Origin: Arthrobacter sp. RIT-PI-e
Lineage (GTDB): Bacteria; Actinomycetota; Actinomycetes; Actinomycetales; Micrococcaceae
Direction: 5' to 3'
Length of the DNA: 64,000 nt
NCBI RefSeq assembly: GCF_001187915.1
Contig: NZ_LGIU01000049.1
Location: 1 to 64,000 of the forward strand
The notes beneath the pieces are model-generated. The model was not told the DNA's origin. It did no database searches and worked only from the letters and a program-made list of their open reading frames with translations. The position numbers and the translations under genes are program-made. Shown here in pieces: positions 53,020 through 61,857 of the stretch. Within the stretch, counting starts at the first letter, position 1, and every line of letters begins with the position of its first letter.

Positions 53020-53916
53020 TTACTCCGGTTTCTGCCGAGCCGGCTTCACCGGGTGACCACCGAACTGGTTGCGGAGCGCCGCCACCATCTTCATGGTGGG
53101 GGAGTCGTCCTGGCGCGAGGAGAAACGGGCGAACAGCGCCGCGGTGATGGCGGGTGCGGGGACGGAATTGGCGATGGCTTCCTCCACCGTCCAGCGCCCC
53201 TCCCCGGAGTCGTCCGCGTAGCCGGCGATCTTCTCCAGGCCGGGATCCTCCTCGAGCGCCTTGACCAGGAGGTCCAGCAGCCAGGAACGCACCACGGTGC
53301 CCTCCTGCCATGCGGCGAACGTACCGTGGACGTCCTTGACGATGTCCTTCGCCTCGAGCAGTTCGTACCCTTCGGCGTAGGACTGCATGAGTCCGTACTC
53401 GATCCCGTTGTGGACCATCTTCGCGTAGTGCCCGGCACCGACGTCGCCCACGTGGACGAAGCTCTGGGCGCGATCACCCTCGGGCCGCAGGGCGTCGAAG
53501 ACCGGCAGGACGGTCTCCACGTCCTCGTCGCTGCCACCGGCCATCAGCCCGTACCCGTTCTCGAGTCCCCAGACGCCGCCGGAGACACCGCAGTCCAGGA
53601 ACTTGACGCCCTGCTGGGCCAGGAGTGCCGCGTGGATCTGGTCGTCGGTGAACTTCGAGTTGCCGCCGTCGATCACGAGATCGCCCTCGTCGAGGATCTC
53701 CGCGAGGTCCTTCACCACGGTGTGCGTGATCTCCCCCGCCGGCACCATGACCCAGACGACGCGGGGGCTCGAGAGCTTCGAGGCCATCTCCTCGAGGCTG
53801 GCCGCATCCGAGATCGCGGGATCGCGGTCGAAACCGGTGACCTCGATCCCCTTCTCGCGGAGCCGGGCCCTCATGTTGAATCCCATTTTTCCGAGTCCGA
53901 TGAGGCCGATGTGCAT
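53020..53916 (-). CDS. gnd: 6-phosphogluconate dehydrogenase (short YqeC-like form)
   Basis: The 298-residue enzyme oxidises and decarboxylates 6-phosphogluconate to ribulose 5-phosphate. The dinucleotide loop is MHIGLIGLGKMGFNMRARLR, followed by IDGGNSKFTD, DCGVSGGVWGLENGYGLMAG and the substrate-site KMVHNGIEYGLMQSYAEGYE. At about 300 residues it is the short, often NAD-linked type rather than the 470-residue form. Asp35 after beta-2 (VTGFDRDP) fits NAD preference. Its place between dnaN and recF is typical of Micrococcaceae. Confidence 0.94.
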   Translation of the reverse strand: MHIGLIGLGKMGFNMRARLREKGIEVTGFDRDPAISDAASLEEMASKLSSPRVVWVMVPAGEITHTVVKDLAEILDEGDLVIDGGNSKFTDDQIHAALLAQQGVKFLDCGVSGGVWGLENGYGLMAGGSDEDVETVLPVFDALRPEGDRAQSFVHVGDVGAGHYAKMVHNGIEYGLMQSYAEGYELLEAKDIVKDVHGTFAAWQEGTVVRSWLLDLLVKALEEDPGLEKIAGYADDSGEGRWTVEEAIANSVPAPAITAALFARFSSRQDDSPTMKMVAALRNQFGGHPVKPARQKPE

Positions 53917-53980
53917 GAGCTTCTCTTTCTGACGTTGTGGCCGGCCGACGATCGGCCGGCCGATACCGACGCCGTGACGG

Positions 53981-55105
53981 CTACTGGTTGGGGAGCCGCA
54001 CCGGCATCAGCAGGTACCTGTAGTCTTCCCTGTCCTCACCCGAGGCGTCATCCTGGGCCGAGAGCACCGCGGGCTTGGGGGGCGAGGTGAACGAGAACCG
54101 GACGAAGGGGCTGCTGAAGGCGCCGAGGCCCTCGCTGAGGTAGTGCGGGTTGAACGCCACGGTGATGTCGTCGCCGTCGAGCATGGCCTCGATGGCCTCC
54201 GAGGCCTGTGCGTCCTCCCCGGTCCCGGCGTCGAGGGTCACCTGCCCCTCGGTGAAGGCGAGACGTACCGGGGTGTTGCGTTCGGCCACCAGGGAGACCC
54301 GGCGCACCGCCTCGACCAGGGTGCTGGTGCGGACGGTCGCGTGGATCGGGGTGGTCTCCGGGAACAGGGAACGAATCTTCGGGTAGTCGCCGTCCACGAG
54401 CAGCGACGTGGTGCGTCGACCCCCGCTCTCGAAGCCGATCAGCTCCGAGTCGTCGGAGAACGCGATGTTCAGGTCCCCGGCACCACCGAGCGTCTTGGCC
54501 ACCTCGTTCAGCGTCTTCGCCTTCACGAGCGCGGTCGTGGAGATCCCCGGGGTCGTCGGCCGCCAGGAGACCTCGCGCAGCGCCAGCCGGTAACGGTCGG
54601 TGGCGAGGAGGGTGATGAGCTCGTCCTCGATCTCCATCCGGACGCCGGTGAGGATCGGGAGGGTGTCGTCGCGGCTCGCGGCGATGATCACCTGGGAGAC
54701 GGCCTGGGCGAAGGCATCGCCGTCGACCACACCGCTCACGACGGGGAGCTTCGGCAGCTCGGGATATTCCCCCTCGGGCATGGTGGCCAGGTTGAAACGG
54801 CTGTTGCGGCAGGTGAGGGTGACCTTCGAACCCTCCGTCGACACCTCTACCGGGGCAGAAGGAAGACTGCGGCATATGTCCGCGAGCAGTCTGCCCGACA
54901 CGAGGATAGTGCCTTCCTCCAGGACCTCCGCGGGGATCTCGAGGCGGGCCGAGATCTCGTAGTCGAAACTCGCGAGACTGAGGCTCCCGTTCTCGGCCTT
55001 GATCAGCAGACCGGCCAGGACGGGGACGGGGGGTCTCGGTGACAGGGAACGAGCGGTCCAGGACACGGCCTCTGCCAGGACATCCCGCTCAACTCTGAAT
55101 TTCAC
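53981..55105 (-). CDS. dnaN: DNA polymerase III sliding clamp (beta subunit)
   Basis: The 374-residue clamp encircles DNA and tethers the replicase. Three homologous domains are visible: MKFRVERDVLAEAVSWTARS start, PVPVLAGLLIKAENGSLSLA, the middle LPKLPVVSGVVDGDAFAQAV and TDRYRLALREVSW, and the C-terminal YLSEGLGAF with the final YLLMPVRLPNQ that forms the clamp pocket edge. The start is a GTG at 55105. It lies between oriC and gnd and is transcribed away from the origin. Confidence 0.97.
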   Translation of the reverse strand: MKFRVERDVLAEAVSWTARSLSPRPPVPVLAGLLIKAENGSLSLASFDYEISARLEIPAEVLEEGTILVSGRLLADICRSLPSAPVEVSTEGSKVTLTCRNSRFNLATMPEGEYPELPKLPVVSGVVDGDAFAQAVSQVIIAASRDDTLPILTGVRMEIEDELITLLATDRYRLALREVSWRPTTPGISTTALVKAKTLNEVAKTLGGAGDLNIAFSDDSELIGFESGGRRTTSLLVDGDYPKIRSLFPETTPIHATVRTSTLVEAVRRVSLVAERNTPVRLAFTEGQVTLDAGTGEDAQASEAIEAMLDGDDITVAFNPHYLSEGLGAFSSPFVRFSFTSPPKPAVLSAQDDASGEDREDYRYLLMPVRLPNQ

Positions 55106-55567
55106 GGATCAATGCCGCCTTTCAAAAAAACAGCCACTGACGGGACGGTCAGCGGATCGGTGGGTCGGACGTCGTCCACGGAGGTCCGGGCACGGTGAAC
55201 TCTCACCCTACCGGGGGAAAGGTCCGCCGGATAGCAGGCTTTTCGGCCGGGCCGGAGGGCCGGAGCACGGGTGGGCGGGACGTGGAATGTTATTTGAAGA
55301 ACTTTTGGGATTTAAGGTCGGTAGTGTTAATAACTGCTGTGGATTCTGTGGATAAGTCCGCTGGGGCTGATGTCCGCGCGGATTTCGCCTGTGGAAAAGG
55401 TGTGGGCGCGCAGCACGGTCCGCGAGCACCCTCTGTGGGCAGAATCCTTGTCATTTCGCGGATCCACAGGCAGCAGGGGGTTTTCCCCCAGCGCGGCACC
55501 GATGTTCACCGAGTTATCCACAGTTGTGTCCACACCTGTTAATTACAGCGGCGGTGACGAGGGCTGT
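55106..55567. other. oriC: Replication origin oriC (dnaA-dnaN intergenic)
   Basis: The 462-base gap between dnaA and dnaN holds perfect DnaA boxes TGTGGATAA (55347-55355) and TTATCCACA (55514-55522). Weaker matches are TGTGGATTC (55338), TGTGGAAAA (55390), GGATCCACA (55460) and GTGTCCACA (55526). An AT-rich stretch at about 55285-55335 stands out from the GC-rich surroundings and is a likely unwinding element. The dnaA-dnaN location, box cluster and strand switch nearby support an origin. Confidence 0.88.
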
Positions 55568-56980
55568 TCAGCCCTCGCGCTGCTTGTGCTTGATCCGGTT
55601 GGTCAGTTCGGTGACCTGGTTGAAGATCGCCCTGCGCTCGGCCATGAGCTCCCGGATCTTGCGGTCCGCGTGGATCACCGTGGTGTGGTCGCGCCCTCCC
55701 AGTTCCTGGCCGATCTTCGGCAGGGACATGTCGGTGAGCTCCCGGCACAGGTACATCGCGATCTGCCGTGCGGTCACGAGGGTCCGGGTGCGTGACTTGC
55801 TGCACAGCTCCTCGAGGCTGATCTGGAAGTAGTCCGCGGTCTGCGCCATGATCACCGTCGAGGTGATCTCCCGCGCGCCGTCGTCGGAGATGAGGTCCTT
55901 CAGCACGATCTCCGCGAGGTTGACGTCCACGGGTTGCCGGTTCAGGCTCGCGAACGCCGTGACCCGGATCAGGGCGCCTTCCAGCTCCCGGATGTTCGTG
56001 GCGATCTTCGAGGCGATGTACTCCAGGACGTCGTCGGGTGCACTGAGGCTGTCGCTGATGGCCTTCTTGCGGAGGATCGCGATGCGGGTCTCCAGCTCCG
56101 GCGGCTGGATGTCCGTCAGGAGCCCCCACTCGAAACGCGAGCGCATGCGTTCCTCGAAGCCGATGAGCTGCTTGGGTGGCAGGTCCGAGGTGATGACCAC
56201 CTGCTTGCTGTGGTTGTGCAGTGCGTTGAAGGTGTGGAAGAACTCCTCCATGGTCCTGTCCTTCCCGGACAGGAACTGGATGTCGTCGATCAGCAGGATG
56301 TCCACGTTGCGGTACGTCTGCTTGAAGCTCGACCCCTCGTCGTCGCGGATCGAGTTGATGAAGTCGTTGGTGAACTCCTCGGAGTTCACGTACCGGACGC
56401 GGATGCCGGTGTAGAGGTGCCGGGCGTAGTGGCCGATGGCGTGCAGCAGGTGGGTCTTGCCTAGTCCGGAATCGCCGTAGATGAACAGCGGGTTGTAGGC
56501 CTTCGCAGGGGCCTCGGCGACGGCGACCGCGGCCGCGTGGGCGAAACGGTTGGAGGAACCGATCACGAAGGTGTCGAAGACGTACTTCGGATTCAGCCGG
56601 CCGAACTCGTGCGAGTTGCTCGGCGGTGTGGGCGAGGGCTTGACCTCGTCCCGGGGCTCCGGTGAGACCTCCTCGGGTTCCTTGTCCGGTACGTCCTCCG
56701 TAACGGGGGTGAGATCGGGGTCGATGACGAAGGCACACTGGATGTCCTCACGGAACACGTCGTGCAGGGCATCGTCGAGTGCACCCTTCAACTGGGTCTG
56801 GAGCACCTCGCGGGTCAGCTCGTTCGGTACGGCGATGAGCATGGTGGTCCCGATGAGCCCCTGGGCCTGCGCGAGGATCATGAAGCCGCGCTGGCGGGGG
56901 GTGACGCGATCGTCCTGTTCGAGGGTCCGGATGACCTTGCGCCAGGAACTCCCGACGTCGTTTACCTCATCTGTACCCAC
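55568..56980 (-). CDS. dnaA: Chromosomal replication initiator DnaA
   Basis: The 470-residue initiator melts oriC after binding DnaA boxes. Domain I spans about residues 1-90 ([20 protein letters not shown]). A charged Pro/Glu linker follows. The AAA+ domain has Walker [19 protein letters not shown] and Walker [15 protein letters not shown]. Domain IV ends with the DNA-binding signature [18 protein letters not shown] 56980 ([13 protein letters not shown]) is preferred because GGGAGAGG lies just upstream; an ATG at 57043 is possible but lies among DnaA-box-like DNA. Confidence 0.97.
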   Translation of the reverse strand: MGTDEVNDVGSSWRKVIRTLEQDDRVTPRQRGFMILAQAQGLIGTTMLIAVPNELTREVLQTQLKGALDDALHDVFREDIQCAFVIDPDLTPVTEDVPDKEPEEVSPEPRDEVKPSPTPPSNSHEFGRLNPKYVFDTFVIGSSNRFAHAAAVAVAEAPAKAYNPLFIYGDSGLGKTHLLHAIGHYARHLYTGIRVRYVNSEEFTNDFINSIRDDEGSSFKQTYRNVDILLIDDIQFLSGKDRTMEEFFHTFNALHNHSKQVVITSDLPPKQLIGFEERMRSRFEWGLLTDIQPPELETRIAILRKKAISDSLSAPDDVLEYIASKIATNIRELEGALIRVTAFASLNRQPVDVNLAEIVLKDLISDDGAREITSTVIMAQTADYFQISLEELCSKSRTRTLVTARQIAMYLCRELTDMSLPKIGQELGGRDHTTVIHADRKIRELMAERRAIFNQVTELTNRIKHKQREG

Positions 56981-57440
56981 AAAGACCTCTCCCGGCTGTA
57001 CTGCCCATCCTCGACGACACCGGTTCTCCACAGAGTTGTACACAGCTCGTGGATAAACGGACCAGAGCCAAGACTAGAGGATGCAAAGTACAGAAGATAG
57101 CGGAATGGAGCGCCTCCGGAGGGGTTCCGAGGGGCGTTCCGAGGGGTCTTCGCCGCCCGTGTAGGCTGTCTGGTGCGCCGGTTGTCCACAGGGTCGGGAA
57201 AAAAGAACCCACAGGTCCGGCGAGGCCCGGTTTGACGCTTCTGAGGCGTTGCGCCTAACGTTATGTAGTCCAACATGTCTGCATTCTGCATGCCATCACA
57301 GATGTTCCGGGGACTAAGCGGACTCGGAACGTGACAGCTTCCACGCGAATGTCGGATGTACACCTTCATCGCGTCAGTCTGTTCTTCCCCCTTGTTGCAA
57401 TGGGCCGGACGCATCTCAAGATCGTTCTGGAGTAACTACA
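56981..57440. other. dnaA-rpmH intergenic region with DnaA boxes
   Basis: This 460-base divergent gap holds near-consensus DnaA boxes: TTCTCCACA (57024-57032), TTGTACACA (57036-57044), CGTGGATAA (57048-57056) and TTGTCCACA (57182-57190). It should also hold the dnaA and rpmH promoters, so the boxes close to dnaA could give DnaA autoregulation or form a second origin lobe. No gene is seen in it. Confidence 0.6.
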
Positions 57441-57578
57441 GTGAGCAAGCGGACTTTTCAGCCGAATAACCGCCGTCGTGCCAAGAAGCACGGCTTCCGT
57501 CTTCGCATGCGCACCCGCGCCGGCCGTGCCATCCTGTCGGCACGCCGGGGCAAGGGCCGCACCGAACTCTCGGCATAG
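57441..57578 (+). CDS. rpmH: 50S ribosomal protein L34
   Basis: Read directly: a GTG-started 45-residue protein, [20 protein letters not shown] with later [15 protein letters not shown], the L34 signature. It is a very basic large-subunit protein. GGAG lies about nine bases upstream. It is the first gene of the plus-strand unit rpmH-rnpA-yidD-yidC-khpB-rsmG and directly faces dnaA across the origin region, as in most bacteria. Confidence 0.97.
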   Translation: MSKRTFQPNNRRRAKKHGFRLRMRTRAGRAILSARRGKGRTELSA

Positions 57579-57660
57579 GCGGTTCCACCCCGTGCCGTGC
57601 GCCCTCGGGTCCCCCTGACGGTGCCGGCATCCTCTCCTCCTCGATGACCGGGACGCTTCC

Positions 57661-58074
57661 GTGCTACCGATGATCCACAGGGTGCGAACGGCCGGGGACT
57701 TTGCACGTACCGTACGTTCCGGCGCCCGATCAGGGCGCCGGAACGTTGTGCTATATGCCTTCCGGACCTCCGCGTCGGATCCTTCACGGGTCGGGTTCAT
57801 CGTCGGCAAGGGTGTGGGGAACGCCGTGGTGCGGAACCTCGTCAAGCGAAGGCTCCGGCATGCCTCGGCAGAGTGGGTCGCCGTGCACCCGAGCGGGTTC
57901 GACGTCGTCGTCCGGGCCCTGCCCGCGGCGGCCGACGCCGACTGGCCCACCCTGCACAGGGACTTCTCCGGCGGTGTGGCAGCGGTGCTCCGCCGGCTGG
58001 AACGATCCGATCCGCCCGGGAGGGAACCGATGCACGGGGAAGGAAGGTCGGAGTATCGTGAGGACGGTCGCTGA
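57661..58074 (+). CDS. rnpA: Ribonuclease P protein component
   Basis: The 137-residue basic protein binds the RNase P RNA and helps mature tRNA 5' ends. Signature segments are [20 protein letters not shown] at the start, [20 protein letters not shown], and [11 protein letters not shown] near residue 61, the RNR-type RNA-binding motif. The start is GTG 57661. The C-terminal 20 residues overlap the start of yidD by 17 bases in another frame. Confidence 0.95.
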   Translation: MLPMIHRVRTAGDFARTVRSGARSGRRNVVLYAFRTSASDPSRVGFIVGKGVGNAVVRNLVKRRLRHASAEWVAVHPSGFDVVVRALPAAADADWPTLHRDFSGGVAAVLRRLERSDPPGREPMHGEGRSEYREDGR

Positions 58075-58408
58075 GCATTCGGTCGGCTCGATCGCGGGGC
58101 TGCCCCGCCTGGCGGCGATCGGGATCCTGATCGCGTACCGGAAGGTGATCTCTCCGCTGTACGGGCAGGTGTGCCGGTTCTACCCGAGCTGCTCCGCCTA
58201 TGCACTCGAGGCGATCACGGTGCACGGGTTCACCCGCGGCAGCTGGCTCGCCGTGCGGCGGCTGGTCCGCTGCCACCCCTGGGACGACGGCGGTGTGGAC
58301 CACGTACCCGCCGGTTCCAGGACCTTCCCGCCGGGGAGGACCCCCGCGATTGTTGTGTTGAACCACCCGGTGATCCCGGTCGACGACGAAAGCCGCCCGG
58401 CGGTTTGA
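58058..58408 (+). CDS. yidD: Membrane protein insertion efficiency factor YidD
   Basis: The 116-residue protein has the YidD core [20 protein letters not shown], then [20 protein letters not shown] and [17 protein letters not shown] with its conserved cysteines. It assists YidC/Sec insertion at the inner membrane. GTG 58058 is the best start: it overlaps the end of rnpA, has GGAG upstream, and keeps the expected length plus a short Pro-rich tail. It is 15 bases from yidC. Confidence 0.92.
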   Translation: MRTVAEHSVGSIAGLPRLAAIGILIAYRKVISPLYGQVCRFYPSCSAYALEAITVHGFTRGSWLAVRRLVRCHPWDDGGVDHVPAGSRTFPPGRTPAIVVLNHPVIPVDDESRPAV

Positions 58409-58423
58409 GGAGAGCTAACTGAT

Positions 58424-59386
58424 ATGGGTTTTTTTGAGACGATCCTGGCACCGTTCAGGTGGCTCGTGTCGTGGATCATGTTCATGTTCCACGAGGGCTT
58501 CACGTTCCTCGGAATGCCCCCGGCCTCGGGATGGACCTGGGTCCTGTCGATCGTCGGCCTCGTGGTGGTCATCCGCGCAGCCCTGATCCCGGTGTTCGTG
58601 AAGCAGATCAAGGCCCAGCGCGGTATGCAGGCGCTGCAACCCGATCTCCGGAAGCTGCAGCAGAAGTACAAGGGCAAGACGGACCAGCTCTCGCGCCAGG
58701 CGATGACGCAGGAACAGATGGCCCTGTACAAGAAGCACGGCACCAACCCGTTCGCGGCCTGCCTCCCCATCCTCATCCAGATGCCGTTCTTCTTCGCGCT
58801 GTTCACGGTGCTGAACGGTATTTCGCGGGCCAGCGCGGAGGGTGACACCATCGGCGCCCTGTCCCCCGAGTCGGTGCGCCAGTTCGACAACGCCACGATC
58901 TTCGGGGCACCCCTCTCCTCCACGTTCCTGGGCAGCTTCGGCGAGAACATGAACATCAGCGTGATCATCCTGTCCCTGGTCATGATCATCGCCATGACCT
59001 CGTCGCAGTTCATCACCCAGAAGCAGATCATGGCCAAGAACATGTCGGACGAGGCCATGCAGAGCCCCTTCATGCGTCAGCAGAAGATCATGCTGTACAT
59101 CCTCCCGCTGGTCTTCGGCATCGGTGGCATCAACTTCCCCATCGGTGTGCTCGTGTACTGGACCACCACCAACGTGTGGACCATGGCGCAGCAGTTCTAC
59201 GTCATCCGCAAGATGCCCACCCCCGGCTCCCCCGCCGCCAAGGCGCTCGCTGAGCGTCGCGCGAAGAAGGGACTGCCCATGGTCCCGTTGCTCGGTGAGC
59301 GCAAGACGGAACCGGTTGTCGAGACCGCTCCGGAGCCCAGGGTCCAACGGGTACAGCCGCAGCGCAAGAAGAGGAAGAAGCGATGA
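58424..59386 (+). CDS. yidC: Membrane protein insertase YidC
   Basis: The 320-residue insertase has five hydrophobic segments: the start (MFMFHEGFTFLGM region), WTWVLSIVGLVVVIRAALIP with the groove Arg, MPFFFALFTVLNGIS, and NISVIILSLVMIIAMTSSQF and LPLVFGIGGINFPIGVLVYW. It places membrane proteins alone or with SecYEG. It has the shorter Gram-positive form without the large periplasmic domain, and a basic tail (RVQRVQPQRKKRKKR) that may bind ribosomes. The stop overlaps khpB (ATGA). Confidence 0.96.
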   Translation: MGFFETILAPFRWLVSWIMFMFHEGFTFLGMPPASGWTWVLSIVGLVVVIRAALIPVFVKQIKAQRGMQALQPDLRKLQQKYKGKTDQLSRQAMTQEQMALYKKHGTNPFAACLPILIQMPFFFALFTVLNGISRASAEGDTIGALSPESVRQFDNATIFGAPLSSTFLGSFGENMNISVIILSLVMIIAMTSSQFITQKQIMAKNMSDEAMQSPFMRQQKIMLYILPLVFGIGGINFPIGVLVYWTTTNVWTMAQQFYVIRKMPTPGSPAAKALAERRAKKGLPMVPLLGERKTEPVVETAPEPRVQRVQPQRKKRKKR

Positions 59387-59943
59387 CCGCAGAGAACGAG
59401 GACCAGATCCCCGAGTCCGTCGCCGGCCCCGGGGGCGACGACGCCGCGAGCCAGGAGGGGACCGAGTCCTCGCGTCTGGACGAGGAGGGCGACGTCGCGG
59501 CCGACTACCTCGAGGAGCTGCTCGACATCGCGGACATCGACGGTGACATCGACATCGAGGTCCGCAGCGGCCGCACGTACATCTCGATCGTGTCCGAGGA
59601 CCGGTCCGACACCGGGCTGAGCTCCCTCGTGGGTGCTGACGGGGAGGTCCTCGAAGCTCTTCAGGAACTCACGAGACTCAGCGTGCTGACGTCCACGGAC
59701 GTGCGTTCACGCCTGGTGCTCGACGTCGACGGGTACCGGGACCGTCGCGGGGGCGAGCTCGGCAAGATCGCCCGGGATGCCGTGGAGAAGGTCAAGGAGA
59801 CGGGCGACGACGTCGCACTGGCGCCGATGTCCGCGTACGAACGGAAGATCGTCCACGATGTCGTGGCAGATCTCGGGTTCGTCAGCGAGTCCGAGGGCGA
59901 GGGGCAGGGGCGGCACATCGTGGTCTCGCCGAGCGATGACTGA
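59383..59943 (+). CDS. khpB: KhpB/Jag RNA-binding protein with KH and R3H domains
   Basis: The 186-residue protein has an acidic N-terminus, a KH domain (DGDIDIEVRSGRTYISIVSE, then LVGADGEVLEALQELTRLSV around residues 45-105) and a C-terminal R3H domain (LAPMSAYERKIVHDVVADL then SESEGEGQGRHIVVSPSDD). The N-terminal Jag region found in other phyla is absent. KhpB works with KhpA in RNA binding linked to cell size and division. It overlaps yidC by four and rsmG by eight bases. Confidence 0.93.
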   Translation: MTAENEDQIPESVAGPGGDDAASQEGTESSRLDEEGDVAADYLEELLDIADIDGDIDIEVRSGRTYISIVSEDRSDTGLSSLVGADGEVLEALQELTRLSVLTSTDVRSRLVLDVDGYRDRRGGELGKIARDAVEKVKETGDDVALAPMSAYERKIVHDVVADLGFVSESEGEGQGRHIVVSPSDD

Positions 59944-60601
59944 GCAGCAGGACCCGAGCCTTCCTCCACGGCCGACGTCCGAGGAGCAGGTCGCCGCCGA
60001 CACGGTCTTCGGCGACCGGTTCGAGCTGGCCCGCGGATTCGTGCGGCATCTCGCGACGTCGGGTATCGAGCGTGGACTGCTCGGACCGCGTGAGATTCCC
60101 CGGTTGTGGGGACGGCACGTACTGAACTGCGCGGTCGTGGGTCGGCTCATGCAGCCGGATGCGTCGGTGGTCGACGTCGGCAGCGGCGCGGGTCTTCCCG
60201 GCGTCGCCCTCGCGATAGCCCGGCCGGACCTCGAGCTGCACCTGGTCGAACCTCTGGAGCGGCGCGTCACCTGGCTGGACGAAGTGATCACCGATCTCGG
60301 CCTGACCAATGTGACCGTGCACCGCGCCCGCGCCGAACAGGTGGTCGGCGAGATCGCCGGCCGGTACGTGACGGCACGGGCCGTCTCGGCGCTGTCCACC
60401 CTGGCCGGCTGGACCCTTCCCCTCACCACACGTGACGGTGAGGTCCTCGCGATCAAGGGACGCAGCGCCGCCGACGAGATCGAGAAGGCACGCAAGGTGA
60501 TCCGCAAACTCGGTGGTGACACCGCCGAGATCATCGCCGTGGGCGGGGATGTCCTCGCCGAGCCGACCACGGTGGTACGGATACCTCGCCGCCCGGTCTG
60601 A
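59936..60601 (+). CDS. rsmG: 16S rRNA (guanine(527)-N(7))-methyltransferase RsmG
   Basis: The 221-residue enzyme methylates G527 of 16S rRNA with S-adenosylmethionine. The SAM site is VVDVGSGAGLPGVALAIARP near residue 78. LGPREIPRLWGRHVLNC precedes it, and VTARAVSALSTLAGWTLPLT and LAIKGRSAADEI follow. Loss of this enzyme gives low-level streptomycin resistance in many bacteria. The ATG at 59936 lies inside the end of khpB. Confidence 0.95.
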   Translation: MTEQQDPSLPPRPTSEEQVAADTVFGDRFELARGFVRHLATSGIERGLLGPREIPRLWGRHVLNCAVVGRLMQPDASVVDVGSGAGLPGVALAIARPDLELHLVEPLERRVTWLDEVITDLGLTNVTVHRARAEQVVGEIAGRYVTARAVSALSTLAGWTLPLTTRDGEVLAIKGRSAADEIEKARKVIRKLGGDTAEIIAVGGDVLAEPTTVVRIPRRPV

Positions 60602-60697
60602 TCGGCCATGGGACGGAACCGGACGCGAACCCTGTCCCGCCTTCTTCCGGCTACCCTTGTAGCTAACGACGTCTTGCATGTGAGAGTGAGCTACTGA

Positions 60698-61774
60698 GTG
60701 ACCATCAAGGACGCCCGTCCCCAGGAATCGCAGCCCGTTCGTAGCCCCTCGTCAGGGGAGAGCTCGGCCGGGAGCGACACGGCGCTGCGGTCGGCGGATC
60801 CGGATCAGCGCACATCGGGATCAGCCGATCGGGCACTCGAGGTGGCGGACACCGGGTCCGCGAAGAAAGTTGCCCGCTCCAGGAACGTCCTCGAAGCGAT
60901 GGACGATTCCTCACCCCTGGGCCGGGAACTGGCGAGTGAAGCACGTCGGCGCGAGAAACTGCTGGGCACCTCGCTGCCGAAGCCGACGAACACCCGGATC
61001 ATGACCATCAGCAACCAGAAGGGTGGGGTGGGCAAGACCACCACCACGGTGAACATCGCCGCCGCCCTGGCCACGGCCGGGCTGCAGGTCCTCGTCATCG
61101 ACATCGATCCCCAGGGCAACGCCTCGACGGCACTGAACATCGACCACCGTGCCGAGGTCGACTCGATCTACGACGTGCTGATCGACGACGTCCCCCTGGC
61201 CGACGTGGTGGCCCAGTGCCCCGACGTACCCAACCTCATCTGCGCACCGGCCACGATCCACCTCGCTGGCGCCGAGATCGAACTGGTGTCGCTGGTGGCC
61301 AGGGAGCAACGGCTGCGTCGTGCGATCGAGGTCTACGGACAGCACCGTGAGCAGCAGGGTGAGCCCCGACTCGACTTCGTGTTCATCGACTGCCCTCCGA
61401 GCCTGGGCCTGCTCACCGTCAATGCCTTCGTGGCGGCGAAGGAGGTGCTCATCCCGATCCAGTGCGAGTACTACGCACTCGAGGGGTTGAGCCAGTTGCT
61501 GAAGAACATCGAGATGATCCAGAAGCACCTCAATGCCGATCTGGCGGTGTCCACGATCCTCTTGACGATGTACGACGGCCGAACCAAGCTGGCTGCACAG
61601 GTGGCGGCGGAAGTGCGTGAGCACTTCCCCGATCAGGTCCTGGATGCGGTGGTCCCCCGTTCGGTCCGGGTGTCGGAAGCGCCGAGTTACCAGCAGACCG
61701 TCATGACCTACGATCCTTCGTCGAGCGGTGCACTGTCCTATCAGGAAGCGGCTGCGGAGATCGCATCCCGTTGA
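60698..61774 (+). CDS. parA: Chromosome partitioning ATPase ParA
   Basis: The 358-residue ATPase moves ParB-bound origins apart. The deviant Walker A motif KGGVGKTTTTVNIAAAL lies near residue 109, preceded by IMTISNQ. VIDIDPQGNASTAL and FIDCPPSLGLLTVNAFVAAK are the Walker A' and B regions. A disordered N-terminus of about 95 residues, rich in Ser/Ala/Asp, is longer than in Soj and may bind membrane or polar proteins; that is inference. The start is the GTG at 60698. ParB follows 83 bases later. Confidence 0.95.
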   Translation: MTIKDARPQESQPVRSPSSGESSAGSDTALRSADPDQRTSGSADRALEVADTGSAKKVARSRNVLEAMDDSSPLGRELASEARRREKLLGTSLPKPTNTRIMTISNQKGGVGKTTTTVNIAAALATAGLQVLVIDIDPQGNASTALNIDHRAEVDSIYDVLIDDVPLADVVAQCPDVPNLICAPATIHLAGAEIELVSLVAREQRLRRAIEVYGQHREQQGEPRLDFVFIDCPPSLGLLTVNAFVAAKEVLIPIQCEYYALEGLSQLLKNIEMIQKHLNADLAVSTILLTMYDGRTKLAAQVAAEVREHFPDQVLDAVVPRSVRVSEAPSYQQTVMTYDPSSSGALSYQEAAAEIASR

Positions 61775-61857
61775 TCCTCGTATCAGCGTCCTCCTAGGAC
61801 CTGGTCGGCGAAACCTATCGGTGGAGTGGTTCCTCCATCACGTGGAAGGAAGACAAG

